A DNA stretch of 19,607 bases from Gammaproteobacteria bacterium (GTDB taxonomy: Bacteria; Pseudomonadota; Gammaproteobacteria; DSM-16500): contig JAJONP010000038.1 of NCBI GenBank assembly GCA_021323555.1, positions 1 to 19,607 of the forward strand. Reading direction: 5' to 3'. The notes below the pieces were generated by a model, which had not been told where the DNA came from, did no database searches, and saw nothing but the letters and a program-made list of their open reading frames with translations. Shown one piece after another: positions 1 through 5,942 of the stretch (positions are counted from its first letter, which is position 1; every line of letters begins with the position of its first letter). The translations under genes were made by a program, and so were the position numbers.

Positions 1-28
1 TCTCCTGAGTGTTAAATATGCCATATTA

Positions 29-70
29 AAGTGTTTACTATGTCCCCGAACAAGTGTTTACTATGTCCCC
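29..70. repeat. Tandem 19-nt direct repeat resembling an insertion-sequence end
   Basis: A 19-nt unit, aagtgtttactatgtcccc, occurs perfectly twice, at 29-47 and 52-70, separated by gaac. Short tandem motifs starting with TGT are typical of the multiple terminal repeats at the ends of some insertion sequences, IS21-type elements in particular. No transposase is present and the copy stops abruptly before the palindromic repeat at 80, so this would be a remnant of one end, or an end whose element lies outside the window. The IS family assignment is inference; only the repeat itself is seen. Confidence 0.4.
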
Positions 71-79
71 AGTCTATAC

Positions 80-134
80 ATTAGACGCCGTTTTTTGGCA
101 TCGTAATCCACCAAATCAATAAAATGGCATTATG
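80..134. repeat. Degenerate, truncated copy of the palindromic repeat found at 14272-14404
   Basis: Positions 80-116 match the inner part of the left arm of the 14272-14404 repeat, and similarity continues into its spacer (aaaatggcattat at 121-133 against aaaattacattat at 14321-14333). The outer end of the arm is missing and is replaced by the IS-end-like sequence. The stem is preserved: the copy reads GACGCC...GGCATC where the other has GACGC...GCATC, an extra C on one side matched by an extra G on the other. It abuts the truncation point of the minus-strand kinase gene and supplies that gene's stop codon. Confidence 0.7.
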
Positions 135-432
135 AAGCATGATATTTTGAATAGTAATCAATAAATTGGATCGAGCCATCACCATCAAAATACTTTAAAG
201 CCCGTATTTCATTCGTAATACTTTTTTCATCACAACTGATTTTCAATACAACGGGTTGATTTGTATTTGTAATCGCTTTGGCTACATAGTTAAAGGTCTT
301 GTTATCTATAGGGGTGAAGTTATTTAGGTTCCAATGCTTAGCGAGTACGTTAATGATAGCGGGTAGATTGGCAATCCACTCCTTATCTTTTTTACCGTAA
401 ATATTGATGATGTTTTGTGTAAGTGTTTTCAT
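130..432 (-). pseudogene. Truncated aminoglycoside 6-phosphotransferase / streptomycin-kinase-like gene (N-terminal third)
   Basis: The 100-residue product matches the N-terminal lobe of the APH(6)/hydroxyurea-resistance kinase family: W19-x-x-x-L-P near the start, an NYVA strand at 48-51, a VVLKI strand carrying the putative ATP lysine K64, a helix with E75, and the F-x-G-x-GSI.FID segment at 82-92. Family members are about 270-300 residues long. The HGDLH-type catalytic loop and the Mg-binding aspartate are absent, so the product cannot be an active kinase. The last residue that fits the family is A99 (YHA); the next codon and the TAA come from the palindromic repeat at 80-134. The start codon lacks a clear Shine-Dalgarno sequence. 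It is a relic of a resistance-type kinase gene. The exact substrate of the ancestor cannot be told. Confidence 0.75.
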
Positions 433-603
433 ATAAATAGTTAACCGTTATTTTTTTGTGAAGTATAGAATCAGATTATCGTTGTATGTTATTTCATTTT
501 CCATAAAAATCCAAAATACCTCACAATGCTCATTCCCGCATAAACACTGACTTTAATTGTTGTCGATTATTGTGACTTATTGCTATAATTTGTTTCGTTA
601 TAT

Positions 604-644
604 TTTGTAACCAGTAGGTCGGACGTTCGATTCATCTCATAGGC
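604..644 (+). other. 3'-half relic of a tRNA-Thr (UGU anticodon loop)
   Basis: This stretch lays out as the second half of a tRNA: anticodon loop TTTGTAA (604-610, anticodon UGU), 3' anticodon stem CCAGT, variable region AGGTC, T-arm 621-637 with loop TTCGATT, then a 7-nt acceptor strand (638-644). It closely resembles bacterial tRNA-Thr(UGU), where TTGTAA-n-CAGTAGGTC and GTTCGATTC are typical. The 5' half is absent: nothing upstream pairs with the anticodon stem, and CCA does not follow. Retention of a tRNA from the anticodon loop to its 3' end is what integrases leave behind as an attachment-site copy. It is not a functional tRNA. Confidence 0.6.
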
Positions 645-692
645 CTAATAAAATCAAACAGAAATTTCCATATAGACATATTTAGCATAATA

Positions 693-1683
693 TTAGCTAA
701 AAACGTCTTCCAATTTTTCGGCATCAAGAATTTGGTCGCTCCAGCGTAATAAAGTTTCCATATCCGCATCAACAATACGCTGCGCATAAATAAGCGGCAA
801 ATCACCAAATCGGCGTTGTAATAGACGTTTTAATGAAGCAGCTTCGCCTTGTTTCATCCCTTGCTGCATACCTTGCTCTATGCCTTTCTGAATGCCTTTC
901 TGAATGCCTTGCTGTTCCCATTGTTGCGCTATTGTCATAATTTCACCTTGTAATTCATAAGATAAATAATGTTCTGCTTCTCGTACTAACAACTCTTTCT
1001 CTCCTTTGGGGCTGCGATCAATGACGTATTTTAGCACAATCCGACATAAAAAATCACCTGATGTCTCGTGCAATTCTACTTCATGTACCCAGGGCATAAG
1101 TTTTTTTAAAAACATTTCAAAATCAGATGTTTTTCGATGTTTTAGCACAAAAGCCACTAAGCCTGATAACGCTTGTTGACGCAATTCATCATCACTCGTA
1201 CGTTTGACATCCAGTAATTGATAAGGCTTCAGCAATAGTTCTCTTGCTAAATTTTCAGCATCCGCAAATAAAGGAAAAATATCTAAACGGCGCATCCCAT
1301 GGTTCATCGCCCGTATAAATGACCATTGGATAAACTAACGGCAGAGAGCCATTGGGATGCTGTTTAAGATGCGTTTCCATAATACGCACCGTATAAACAA
1401 GCAGACGAAAAGCAAGCAATGGCTCTACCTTTGTTTGCTGTTCACATAATAAATACAAATAAGCTGTTACATTTCCTATGTTAACTGAATACACTACGTC
1501 CGCTTCTGTTGTTTTATACGCCTCATCAATGAAAGTTTGCTTCTCTAATTTCAAGCTATTCAAATCCATTTTTTCTAATAGATTTGTAGGCAAATGCGCA
1601 GTAAAAAATTCTTTGGCAACAGCCAAATTACTCATGGAAAGTTTAAATAACTTGTCATGAGGTTGGTGAATACTGAATGTCAT
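693..1683 (-). pseudogene. Rpn-family recombination-promoting nuclease / putative transposase (YhgA-like), frameshifted
   Basis: Two overlapping minus-strand frames make up one gene. The upstream frame (1683 to about 1285) encodes the PD-(D/E)XK nuclease core: HDKLFK at 9-14, D62 and the strand YLYLLCEQQ with E81 and Q83, then LPLVYPMVIYTGDEPWDAPF. The second frame (about 1300 to 693) continues with LDIFPLFADAENLARELLLKPYQLLDV, exactly what follows in intact family members, and ends with the characteristic tail of GI/GM-Q-x-G four-residue repeats (encoded around 853-922). The frames differ by one base and meet near 1280-1297. The intact protein would be about 320 residues, normal for Rpn proteins. 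Family members are PD-(D/E)XK endonucleases that raise RecA-independent recombination and are frequent in mobile regions. The start at 1683 has AAAGG eight bases upstream. It is probably inactive unless the shift is a sequencing error. Confidence 0.8.
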
Positions 1684-1914
1684 AAAAAATACCTTTTAAA
1701 TTTAAAAAATGAACTTTATAAAAATCTACGTTTTTAATTCTATTTGGCAAAAAAGATGATGCGTTATCGTCTGTATCGGTCTTTACAACCGTTTCACATG
1801 TTGTATAAACTGTGCTGTTTTACATTCTCTTTCATTTTATGAGGCGACATATTACAATAACCCTTTAAAAATAAGTAAGGCTATGTAGTATCCATTAAAA
1901 TCATATAATCATAA
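1684..1914. other. Gene-free stretch between Rpn pseudogene and the GNAT operon
   Basis: This AT-rich interval carries the upstream region of the Rpn gene (minus strand) and leads to the GNAT operon (plus strand). Only a 27-codon reading frame at 1759-1842 is open, without a ribosome binding site or recognisable similarity. No clear promoter pair was found by eye. The structured elements lie at its right edge and are listed separately. Confidence 0.4.
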
Positions 1915-1955
1915 CTCGTAATCATTAGCTCGAGCGCTCGATTCGTCTTATCGAT
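1915..1955 (+). other. Second tRNA-Thr-like 3' half (CGU anticodon loop)
   Basis: The layout is the same as at 604-644 with no gaps over 41 nt: loop CTCGTAA (1915-1921, anticodon CGU), TCATT, AGCTC, T-stem GAGCG, loop CTCGATT, CGTCT, and acceptor-like TATCGAT. The two stretches agree at 28 of 41 positions by my count. This one is more degenerate: two T-stem pairs are weak or broken, the acceptor end has drifted, and no 5' half exists. Both stretches point the same way and bracket the Rpn pseudogene. The tRNA origin is inference and weaker here than for the first copy. Confidence 0.4.
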
Positions 1956-1958
1956 AAG
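1930..1958. promoter_or_regulatory. Two adjacent 12-nt perfect palindromes upstream of the GNAT operon
   Basis: TCGAGCGCTCGA (1930-1941) and CTTATCGATAAG (1947-1958) are both perfect palindromes, spaced by five bases and centred 17 bases apart, ending 28 bases before the chosen start of the first acetyltransferase gene. They could be operator half-sites or simply drift within the tRNA-like relic that they overlap. No promoter elements around them are convincing. Confidence 0.35.
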
Positions 1959-1986
1959 GAAATACATTTAATTTTAAGTGAATACT

Positions 1987-3030
1987 ATGAGCATTATTTT
2001 AGAAACAAAAAGATTGATTTTGAAACAGCCTACCTCATCTGATTTTGATGAGCTATTACGGCTACGAACAGATTACCAGGTAATGCAATATATTGGTACT
2101 GGCAATATACAAAATGAGAACCAAGTAAAAAAGTTTATTGAAAACGCAAAGCCTTATTCAGATAAATATGGTTTAGGTTTTTATTCTGTCTTTGAAAAAG
2201 AAACAAACAATTTCGTGGGGCAGGCAGGATTGTTTCACTTAGGGTTCAATGTTGATCAACCTGATATTGAGCTTGCCTATCGGCTTCATACGAAATTCTG
2301 GAATAAAGGTTATGCAACCGAGCTTGCAAAAGCACTTATTGAGTACGGTTTTAGCAGGTTTTCTTTCCCTAAGATTGTAGCAATTGTACATCCAAAAAAT
2401 GATCTTTCAAGGCGAGTAATGGAAAAAGCAGGCATGTCGTATCATGGCATGATTGATTTTAAAGGATCAACCCTCCCCTGCTATGAGATTTTTAATAATA
2501 GAATTAATCTCGATGAAATTAAGCTTATTCCAGCGCCTTTAGCAGAATATCCTACTATAGAAAATATGGGACGTTTTTATGTCTATGACATGAGTGAATA
2601 TCTAGGAAAAGAAGTAGGATGGGAAATTCCAGAAGATGGATTATATGAATGTATTGATTTTAAAAAATATTGGGAAGATGAAAATAGTTTTCCTTTTTTG
2701 GTGCGTTACCAAAATGAAATGGTAGGCTTCGCAATCATTGATAAAAAAGGTAGCTGTCCTGAAATTGATTTTAATATGGCGCAGTTTTTTATTTTGCGAA
2801 AATTTAAAAATAAAGGTATTGGAAGTTATATTGCTCAAGAATGCTTTAATAAATTTCCTGGTATTTGGGAAGTAATGGTAATTCCTGGTAATGAAGGTGC
2901 TTATCGTTTTTGGCGAGCAGCAATTAAAAAATATACTCAAGGCAATTTTATTGAATATACGCGTGATATAGCACATTTCAATAATAGCCGTAAGAATATT
3001 TTTAAATTTGATAGCGGGGTAAAATTATGA
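1987..3030 (+). CDS. Tandem GNAT acetyltransferase (RimJ/RimL-type GNAT fused to a second GNAT)
   Basis: The 347-residue protein has two GNAT acetyl-CoA-dependent N-acetyltransferase domains. The first (about 3-170) is RimJ/RimL-like: LETKRLILKQPTSSDF at the start, acetyl-CoA loop FWNKGYATE (104-112), and the NDLSRRVMEKAGM helix (138-150). The second (about 178-330) resembles the COG5628 type, with pyrophosphate loop RKFKNKGIGS (271-280) followed by FPGIWEVMVIPGNEGAYRFW. An upstream in-frame GTG at 1978 is possible, but AAGTG lies six bases before the ATG at 1987 while nothing suitable precedes the GTG. The gene overlaps the next by the ATGA arrangement (3027-3030), so the two are translationally coupled. 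Substrates are unknown; RimJ-type domains act on protein N-termini, small molecules or antibiotics. Both acetyl-CoA loops look intact. Confidence 0.85.
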   Translation: MSIILETKRLILKQPTSSDFDELLRLRTDYQVMQYIGTGNIQNENQVKKFIENAKPYSDKYGLGFYSVFEKETNNFVGQAGLFHLGFNVDQPDIELAYRLHTKFWNKGYATELAKALIEYGFSRFSFPKIVAIVHPKNDLSRRVMEKAGMSYHGMIDFKGSTLPCYEIFNNRINLDEIKLIPAPLAEYPTIENMGRFYVYDMSEYLGKEVGWEIPEDGLYECIDFKKYWEDENSFPFLVRYQNEMVGFAIIDKKGSCPEIDFNMAQFFILRKFKNKGIGSYIAQECFNKFPGIWEVMVIPGNEGAYRFWRAAIKKYTQGNFIEYTRDIAHFNNSRKNIFKFDSGVKL

Positions 3031-4082
3031 GTAATATAATTATTCGTGAATTAAAAATTGAAGACAAAGAAGCATTTATCTCTGCTATGCAACGAAGTCA
3101 ATCATTGCATCATCCCTGGGTAAAGGCGCCAGCTACTCCACAAGAATTTAATGAGTATTTTCAGCATTACCAGCAACCTAATCAAAAAAGCTTTCTTATA
3201 TGTAATGAAAAAGGAAATATCGTTGGTGTTTACAATATCAGCGAAATTGTACATGGGTTATTTCAAAATGCTTATCTTGGTTTTTATGCGGTTGCTGGTT
3301 ATGCAGGTAAAGGTTACATGAGTGCTGGATTAAAATTAGTTTTAACAAAGGTAGTTGGCCAGCTAAAATTACATCGAATTGAAGCAAACATTCAATCTGA
3401 TAATATCCAGTCAATTAGATTGGTGAAAAAGAATGGGTTTCGGTATGAAGGTTTTTCGCCTCGTTATTTAAAAATCGATAATGAATGGCGTGGTCATGAG
3501 CATTGGGCGATGACTTATGAGGATTTTATAAAAAATGATGAAGAAATTCTCGCTAAAGATCATGTTGAAATTGTTCCTTATAACGCCTCGTGGCCACATG
3601 ATGCAAAAGTTGAAATTCAAAAGTTAAAAGCAGCCCTCCCCTTGAATTGCATTGTGGATATTCAGCACGTTGGCAGTACGGCCATCCCTGAATTGTCTGC
3701 AAAACCTATTATTGATATTCAAATTGCAGCAAGGTCATTAGATGAAATGAAAGTAATTGCTGTCCCTCTCTTACAGAAATTAGGTTATGAATATTGGTAT
3801 GACAATCCTGATCCTGAGCGAATGTTTTTTGTGAAAGGTATGCCGCCGTTTGGTGAAAAGCGAACCCATCACGTACATATTTTTGAGAAAACATCAAAGC
3901 ACTGGGACGGTAAAATTCTTTTTAGAGATTATTTAATTTGTCATCCAGAAGCGGCTAAAGAATATGAACAGCTCAAGCTTGGCTTAGCGAAGAAACATAC
4001 TTTCGACCGCGAGCAATATACTGATGCCAAAGGTGAATTCGTAAATAGAATTTTGAAATTAGCTAAAGAAATGAAAGGATAA
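3027..4082 (+). CDS. Bifunctional GNAT acetyltransferase / GrpB (UPF0157) nucleotidyltransferase-fold fusion
   Basis: The 351-residue fusion has a RimJ-like GNAT domain at about 3-167 (LGFYAVAGYAGKGYMSAGL with the acetyl-CoA loop at 91-99; LHRIEANIQSDNIQSIRLVK; GFRYEGFSPRYLKI) and a GrpB domain at about 178-347 with its hallmark HVGSTAIPELSAKPIIDI beginning at H214, plus THHVHIF at 280-286 and a C-terminal helix-rich end. GrpB proteins belong to the nucleotidyltransferase fold superfamily and their reaction is largely uncharacterised. The start codon overlaps the stop of the upstream tandem GNAT (ATGA), so the pair brings together three acetyltransferase domains and one nucleotidyltransferase-like domain. 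Such GNAT-GrpB fusions are known, so the architecture is not an assembly artefact. The target is unknown. Confidence 0.88.
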   Translation: MSNIIIRELKIEDKEAFISAMQRSQSLHHPWVKAPATPQEFNEYFQHYQQPNQKSFLICNEKGNIVGVYNISEIVHGLFQNAYLGFYAVAGYAGKGYMSAGLKLVLTKVVGQLKLHRIEANIQSDNIQSIRLVKKNGFRYEGFSPRYLKIDNEWRGHEHWAMTYEDFIKNDEEILAKDHVEIVPYNASWPHDAKVEIQKLKAALPLNCIVDIQHVGSTAIPELSAKPIIDIQIAARSLDEMKVIAVPLLQKLGYEYWYDNPDPERMFFVKGMPPFGEKRTHHVHIFEKTSKHWDGKILFRDYLICHPEAAKEYEQLKLGLAKKHTFDREQYTDAKGEFVNRILKLAKEMKG

Positions 4083-4093
4083 TCGAAAGTGGC

Positions 4094-4264
4094 ATGAAGA
4101 AAGCAAGCCAGATTGAAAAGATTATCTACCAATCAAAAAGCGGTGCCTTAGAGCTAAAAACAGACAAAGAGCATGAAACTATTTGGCTTACCCAAGCCCA
4201 AATGGCTTCTCTATTTGATATTCAAAAAGCAGCTATAGGCCTGACTCCGTCACCGTCCTTATGA
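4094..4264 (+). pseudogene. Truncated RhuM-family gene (N-terminal about 49 codons only)
   Basis: Starting at ATG 4094, the frame reads like the beginning of RhuM (virulence-protein/Fic-associated) family members: a basic start, IIYQSKSGALELKTD, then TIWLTQAQMASLFDIQKAAI. At about 4237 similarity ends and the frame continues only to a TGA at 4262-4264. Full-length RhuM proteins are about 330-350 residues, so most of the gene is gone. The lost end coincides with the start of an unassigned fragment. It begins 12 bases after the GrpB fusion gene and has no strong Shine-Dalgarno. RhuM genes are common passengers of mobile islands; this one is dead. Confidence 0.75.
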
Positions 4265-4420
4265 ATTTCTCGATCTTCCGCCTGCCTTCCTCTGGGACAC
4301 CATCCCGCTGTGGGATTTTCAATTTAATTGCAACACTAACGCCGCACGATCAACTTCTACTTGGCCACCCGACACAACTTTTCAGTCATACTCTAACTCT
4401 TGCTTTAAATTAAGACATCT
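4237..4420. other. Unassigned fragment replacing the rest of the RhuM gene
   Basis: From about 4237 the base composition becomes clearly richer in G+C than its neighbours, until AT-rich sequence resumes after about 4420. On the plus strand a frame stays open from about 4223 to a stop near 4405, and on the minus strand a frame of about 38 codons (containing KIPQRDGVPEEGRRKI) is open over about 4237-4350. I recognise neither, and both could be chance. The abrupt join to the RhuM 5' end suggests an insertion or deletion scar from a different sequence, perhaps a mobile-element fragment. Confidence 0.4.
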
Positions 4421-4461
4421 CTACCAAATCCTAATAAATTAATTAAAAAAAAATATTCAGA

Positions 4462-4501
4462 AGCTCAGCCGGTGAGCTAGTAGTTAGGTAATCTATTACC
4501 T
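4462..4501. promoter_or_regulatory. Two short inverted repeats in the leader of the XRE-type regulator
   Basis: AGCTCA (4462-4467) pairs with TGAGCT (4473-4478) around a 5-nt loop, and AGGTAAT (4486-4492) pairs with ATTACCT (4495-4501). They sit just before the Shine-Dalgarno of the regulator gene at 4532, where an autoregulatory operator would be expected. No promoter hexamers were convincing, so a regulatory role is inference. Confidence 0.3.
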
Positions 4502-4531
4502 CCTTTAACTTTAGATTATGGAGAGATATTT

Positions 4532-4816
4532 ATGTTATCTGAAATGACGCTTCGAAAAGAAATCGGTATGCGCTTACAACAAGCTCGAGAAAACGCGGGT
4601 TATATTTCAGCGAAAGAGTTTTGCCAAAGAAATAATTTGTCTTTAGAGCCCTACTTCGCTTATGAAAAAGGAGAGTCTGTTATAAAAATATCGCAACTCT
4701 TGAGCTATAGTGAGAAACTGCACGTTTCTGTATCCTGGCTAATACTAGGCGTTTTATCAGAAAAATCTCGAAAAAATAAAATAAATTTGGTAGAACCTGC
4801 TAATGATAGTCTGTAG
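4532..4816 (+). CDS. Small XRE-type helix-turn-helix regulator
   Basis: The 94-residue protein fits a single Cro/C1-type helix-turn-helix domain at about 9-68: LRKEIGMRLQQARENAGY, then SAKEFCQRNNLSLEPYFAYEKGES spanning the helix-turn-helix, then ISQLLSYSEKLHVSVSWLILG, the usual final helices. A short polar tail follows. The ATG at 4532 has GGAGAG six bases upstream (4520-4525), a good ribosome binding site. It is a likely DNA-binding repressor, perhaps autoregulated through the inverted repeats just upstream. Single-domain proteins of this kind often come from prophage or antitoxin contexts, but no toxin partner is visible here. Its targets cannot be inferred. Confidence 0.75.
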   Translation: MLSEMTLRKEIGMRLQQARENAGYISAKEFCQRNNLSLEPYFAYEKGESVIKISQLLSYSEKLHVSVSWLILGVLSEKSRKNKINLVEPANDSL

Positions 4817-4837
4817 CTTGCTAGTTTCTTAAATGAT

Positions 4838-4872
4838 AAAATAAAAATCAGGCAATATCATGATTTTATTTT
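4838..4872. other. AT-rich hairpin between the XRE regulator and the WYL pseudogene
   Basis: The left arm (4838-4850) pairs with the right arm TGATTTTATTTT (4861-4872) over 12 bp with one bulged A and a 10-nt loop. The right arm ends directly before the GGAA Shine-Dalgarno of the gene at 4882. It might act as a weak terminator of the regulator gene or mask the next ribosome binding site. It lacks the GC-rich stem of a normal intrinsic terminator. Confidence 0.35.
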
Positions 4873-4881
4873 GGAAATATT

Positions 4882-5858
4882 ATGGAAGCTTTGCACCGTC
4901 TCCTTATCCTTGATAGGCTCTTCCGCAACCATAAGAGTCCTATTTCCGTAGAGACGTTATTAGCTGAGGTAGAATGTTCACATTCTACATTGAAACGATT
5001 GCTGCTCGCGTTACGCGAGCAGCATGGTTATCCTATTGTGTATTCTAAAGAGCATAAAGGATATTATTACGATCATACAAAAGCGACTCATATTACAACG
5101 CAAATGAGTTACAAGCGCTTTTAATTATTTCTCAAATGTTGCAACGATTGCAGCCTAGTCTGCTCGATGATTATTTTCGCCCGCTTACAGCACGCGTTAA
5201 TAAATTACTGGCTGCGACTGGAAAAACACTGGCGGATACTGCTAAACGCATTAATATTATACCGATTGCCCATCAATACATTGCGTCTGATATTTTTCTC
5301 CCTCTCTCTCAAGCAACCTTACAGCATGAAACAGTTGAAATACAGTATCAAGACATTCAAGGCCATTATTCGGTGCGTGTCGTGTCGCCACAACGTTTAG
5401 TCTATTATAAAAATAACTGGTATTTAGACGCATGGTGTCATTTACGTCAAGGCTTACGCACTTTTTGGGTGGCGGGTATACAATCCTTAAAAATAACAGA
5501 AGAAGCAGCTAAACTTGTCGAAGAAGAACAACTAGCATCGCATTTAGAATCTAGTTACGGTATTTTTTCTGGGATTTCATCTGTATCAGCACATTTACGT
5601 TTTACAGGAAAAGCGGCAATGCGCGTACGTGGTTCAGAATGGCATCCTATGCAAAAGCAACAAATTAATGCAGATGGTTCCGTTGAATTGTGGATTCCCT
5701 ACAGTGATCACCGCGAATTGATTATGGATATTATGCGTTATGGTGCTGAAGCGGAAGTGCTTGCACCTGAAACATTAAAAAAAGAAATGATTAAACAGTT
5801 TAAAGCAGCCTTAGTATTATATGAAAATATGCATAAACGAAAACTATCCACTGTCTAA
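4882..5858 (+). pseudogene. YafY-type transcriptional regulator (HTH + WYL domain), broken by a small deletion/frameshift
   Basis: The first frame (4882-5124) encodes the DeoR/HTH_11-type winged helix: LHRLLILDRLFRNHKSPIS, ECSHSTLKRLLLALREQHGYPIVY, GYYYD. The second frame carries the rest to 5858, including the WYL core VRVVSPQRLVYYKNNWYLDAWCHLRQGLRTFWV and the C-terminal WCX part. Reading the second frame upstream of its first ATG (5136) gives NANELQALLIISQ, the segment that normally joins the two halves. The break therefore lies around 5085-5105, where the ELPGLWF-like linker seems to have lost a few bases. The intact product would be about 320 residues, usual for the family. WYL regulators bind nucleic-acid-type ligands and control stress or defence genes. 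GGAA precedes the start, so the N-terminal 80 residues could still be made. Confidence 0.82.
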
Positions 5859-5942
5859 AATATTCATTTATAGATTTTGAATTCTTACTCTGTTAAACTT
5901 CTAAAAAATTAGATGATAGGGAAATTTTTACAGGGATGCAAA

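Noticed and set aside
575..598. TTGTCG...TATAAT-like pair on the plus strand before the tRNA relic
   Set aside because: No gene follows on that strand, the -35 is poor, and such pairs are frequent in AT-rich DNA.
853..922. Short tandem repeats considered as a CRISPR-like array
   Set aside because: They encode the GI/GM-Q-x-G tail typical of Rpn proteins and lack spacers.
1759..1842. A 27-codon open frame in the gap before the GNAT operon
   Set aside because: No ribosome binding site, no recognisable family, and its length is expected by chance.
2641..2976. Long minus-strand frame inside the tandem GNAT gene
   Set aside because: Shadow frame of an AT-rich coding sequence; low-complexity F/I/N-rich product without start signals.
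4233..4242. ATAGGCCT shared between the RhuM truncation point and the 604-644 tRNA relic
   Set aside because: Only eight bases, half of them palindromic; too short to claim a shared recombination site.
4462..4478. D-arm-like sequence (AGCTCAGCCGGT...) suggesting a tRNA
   Set aside because: No acceptor, anticodon or T-arm follows at the right distances; kept only as a short inverted repeat.
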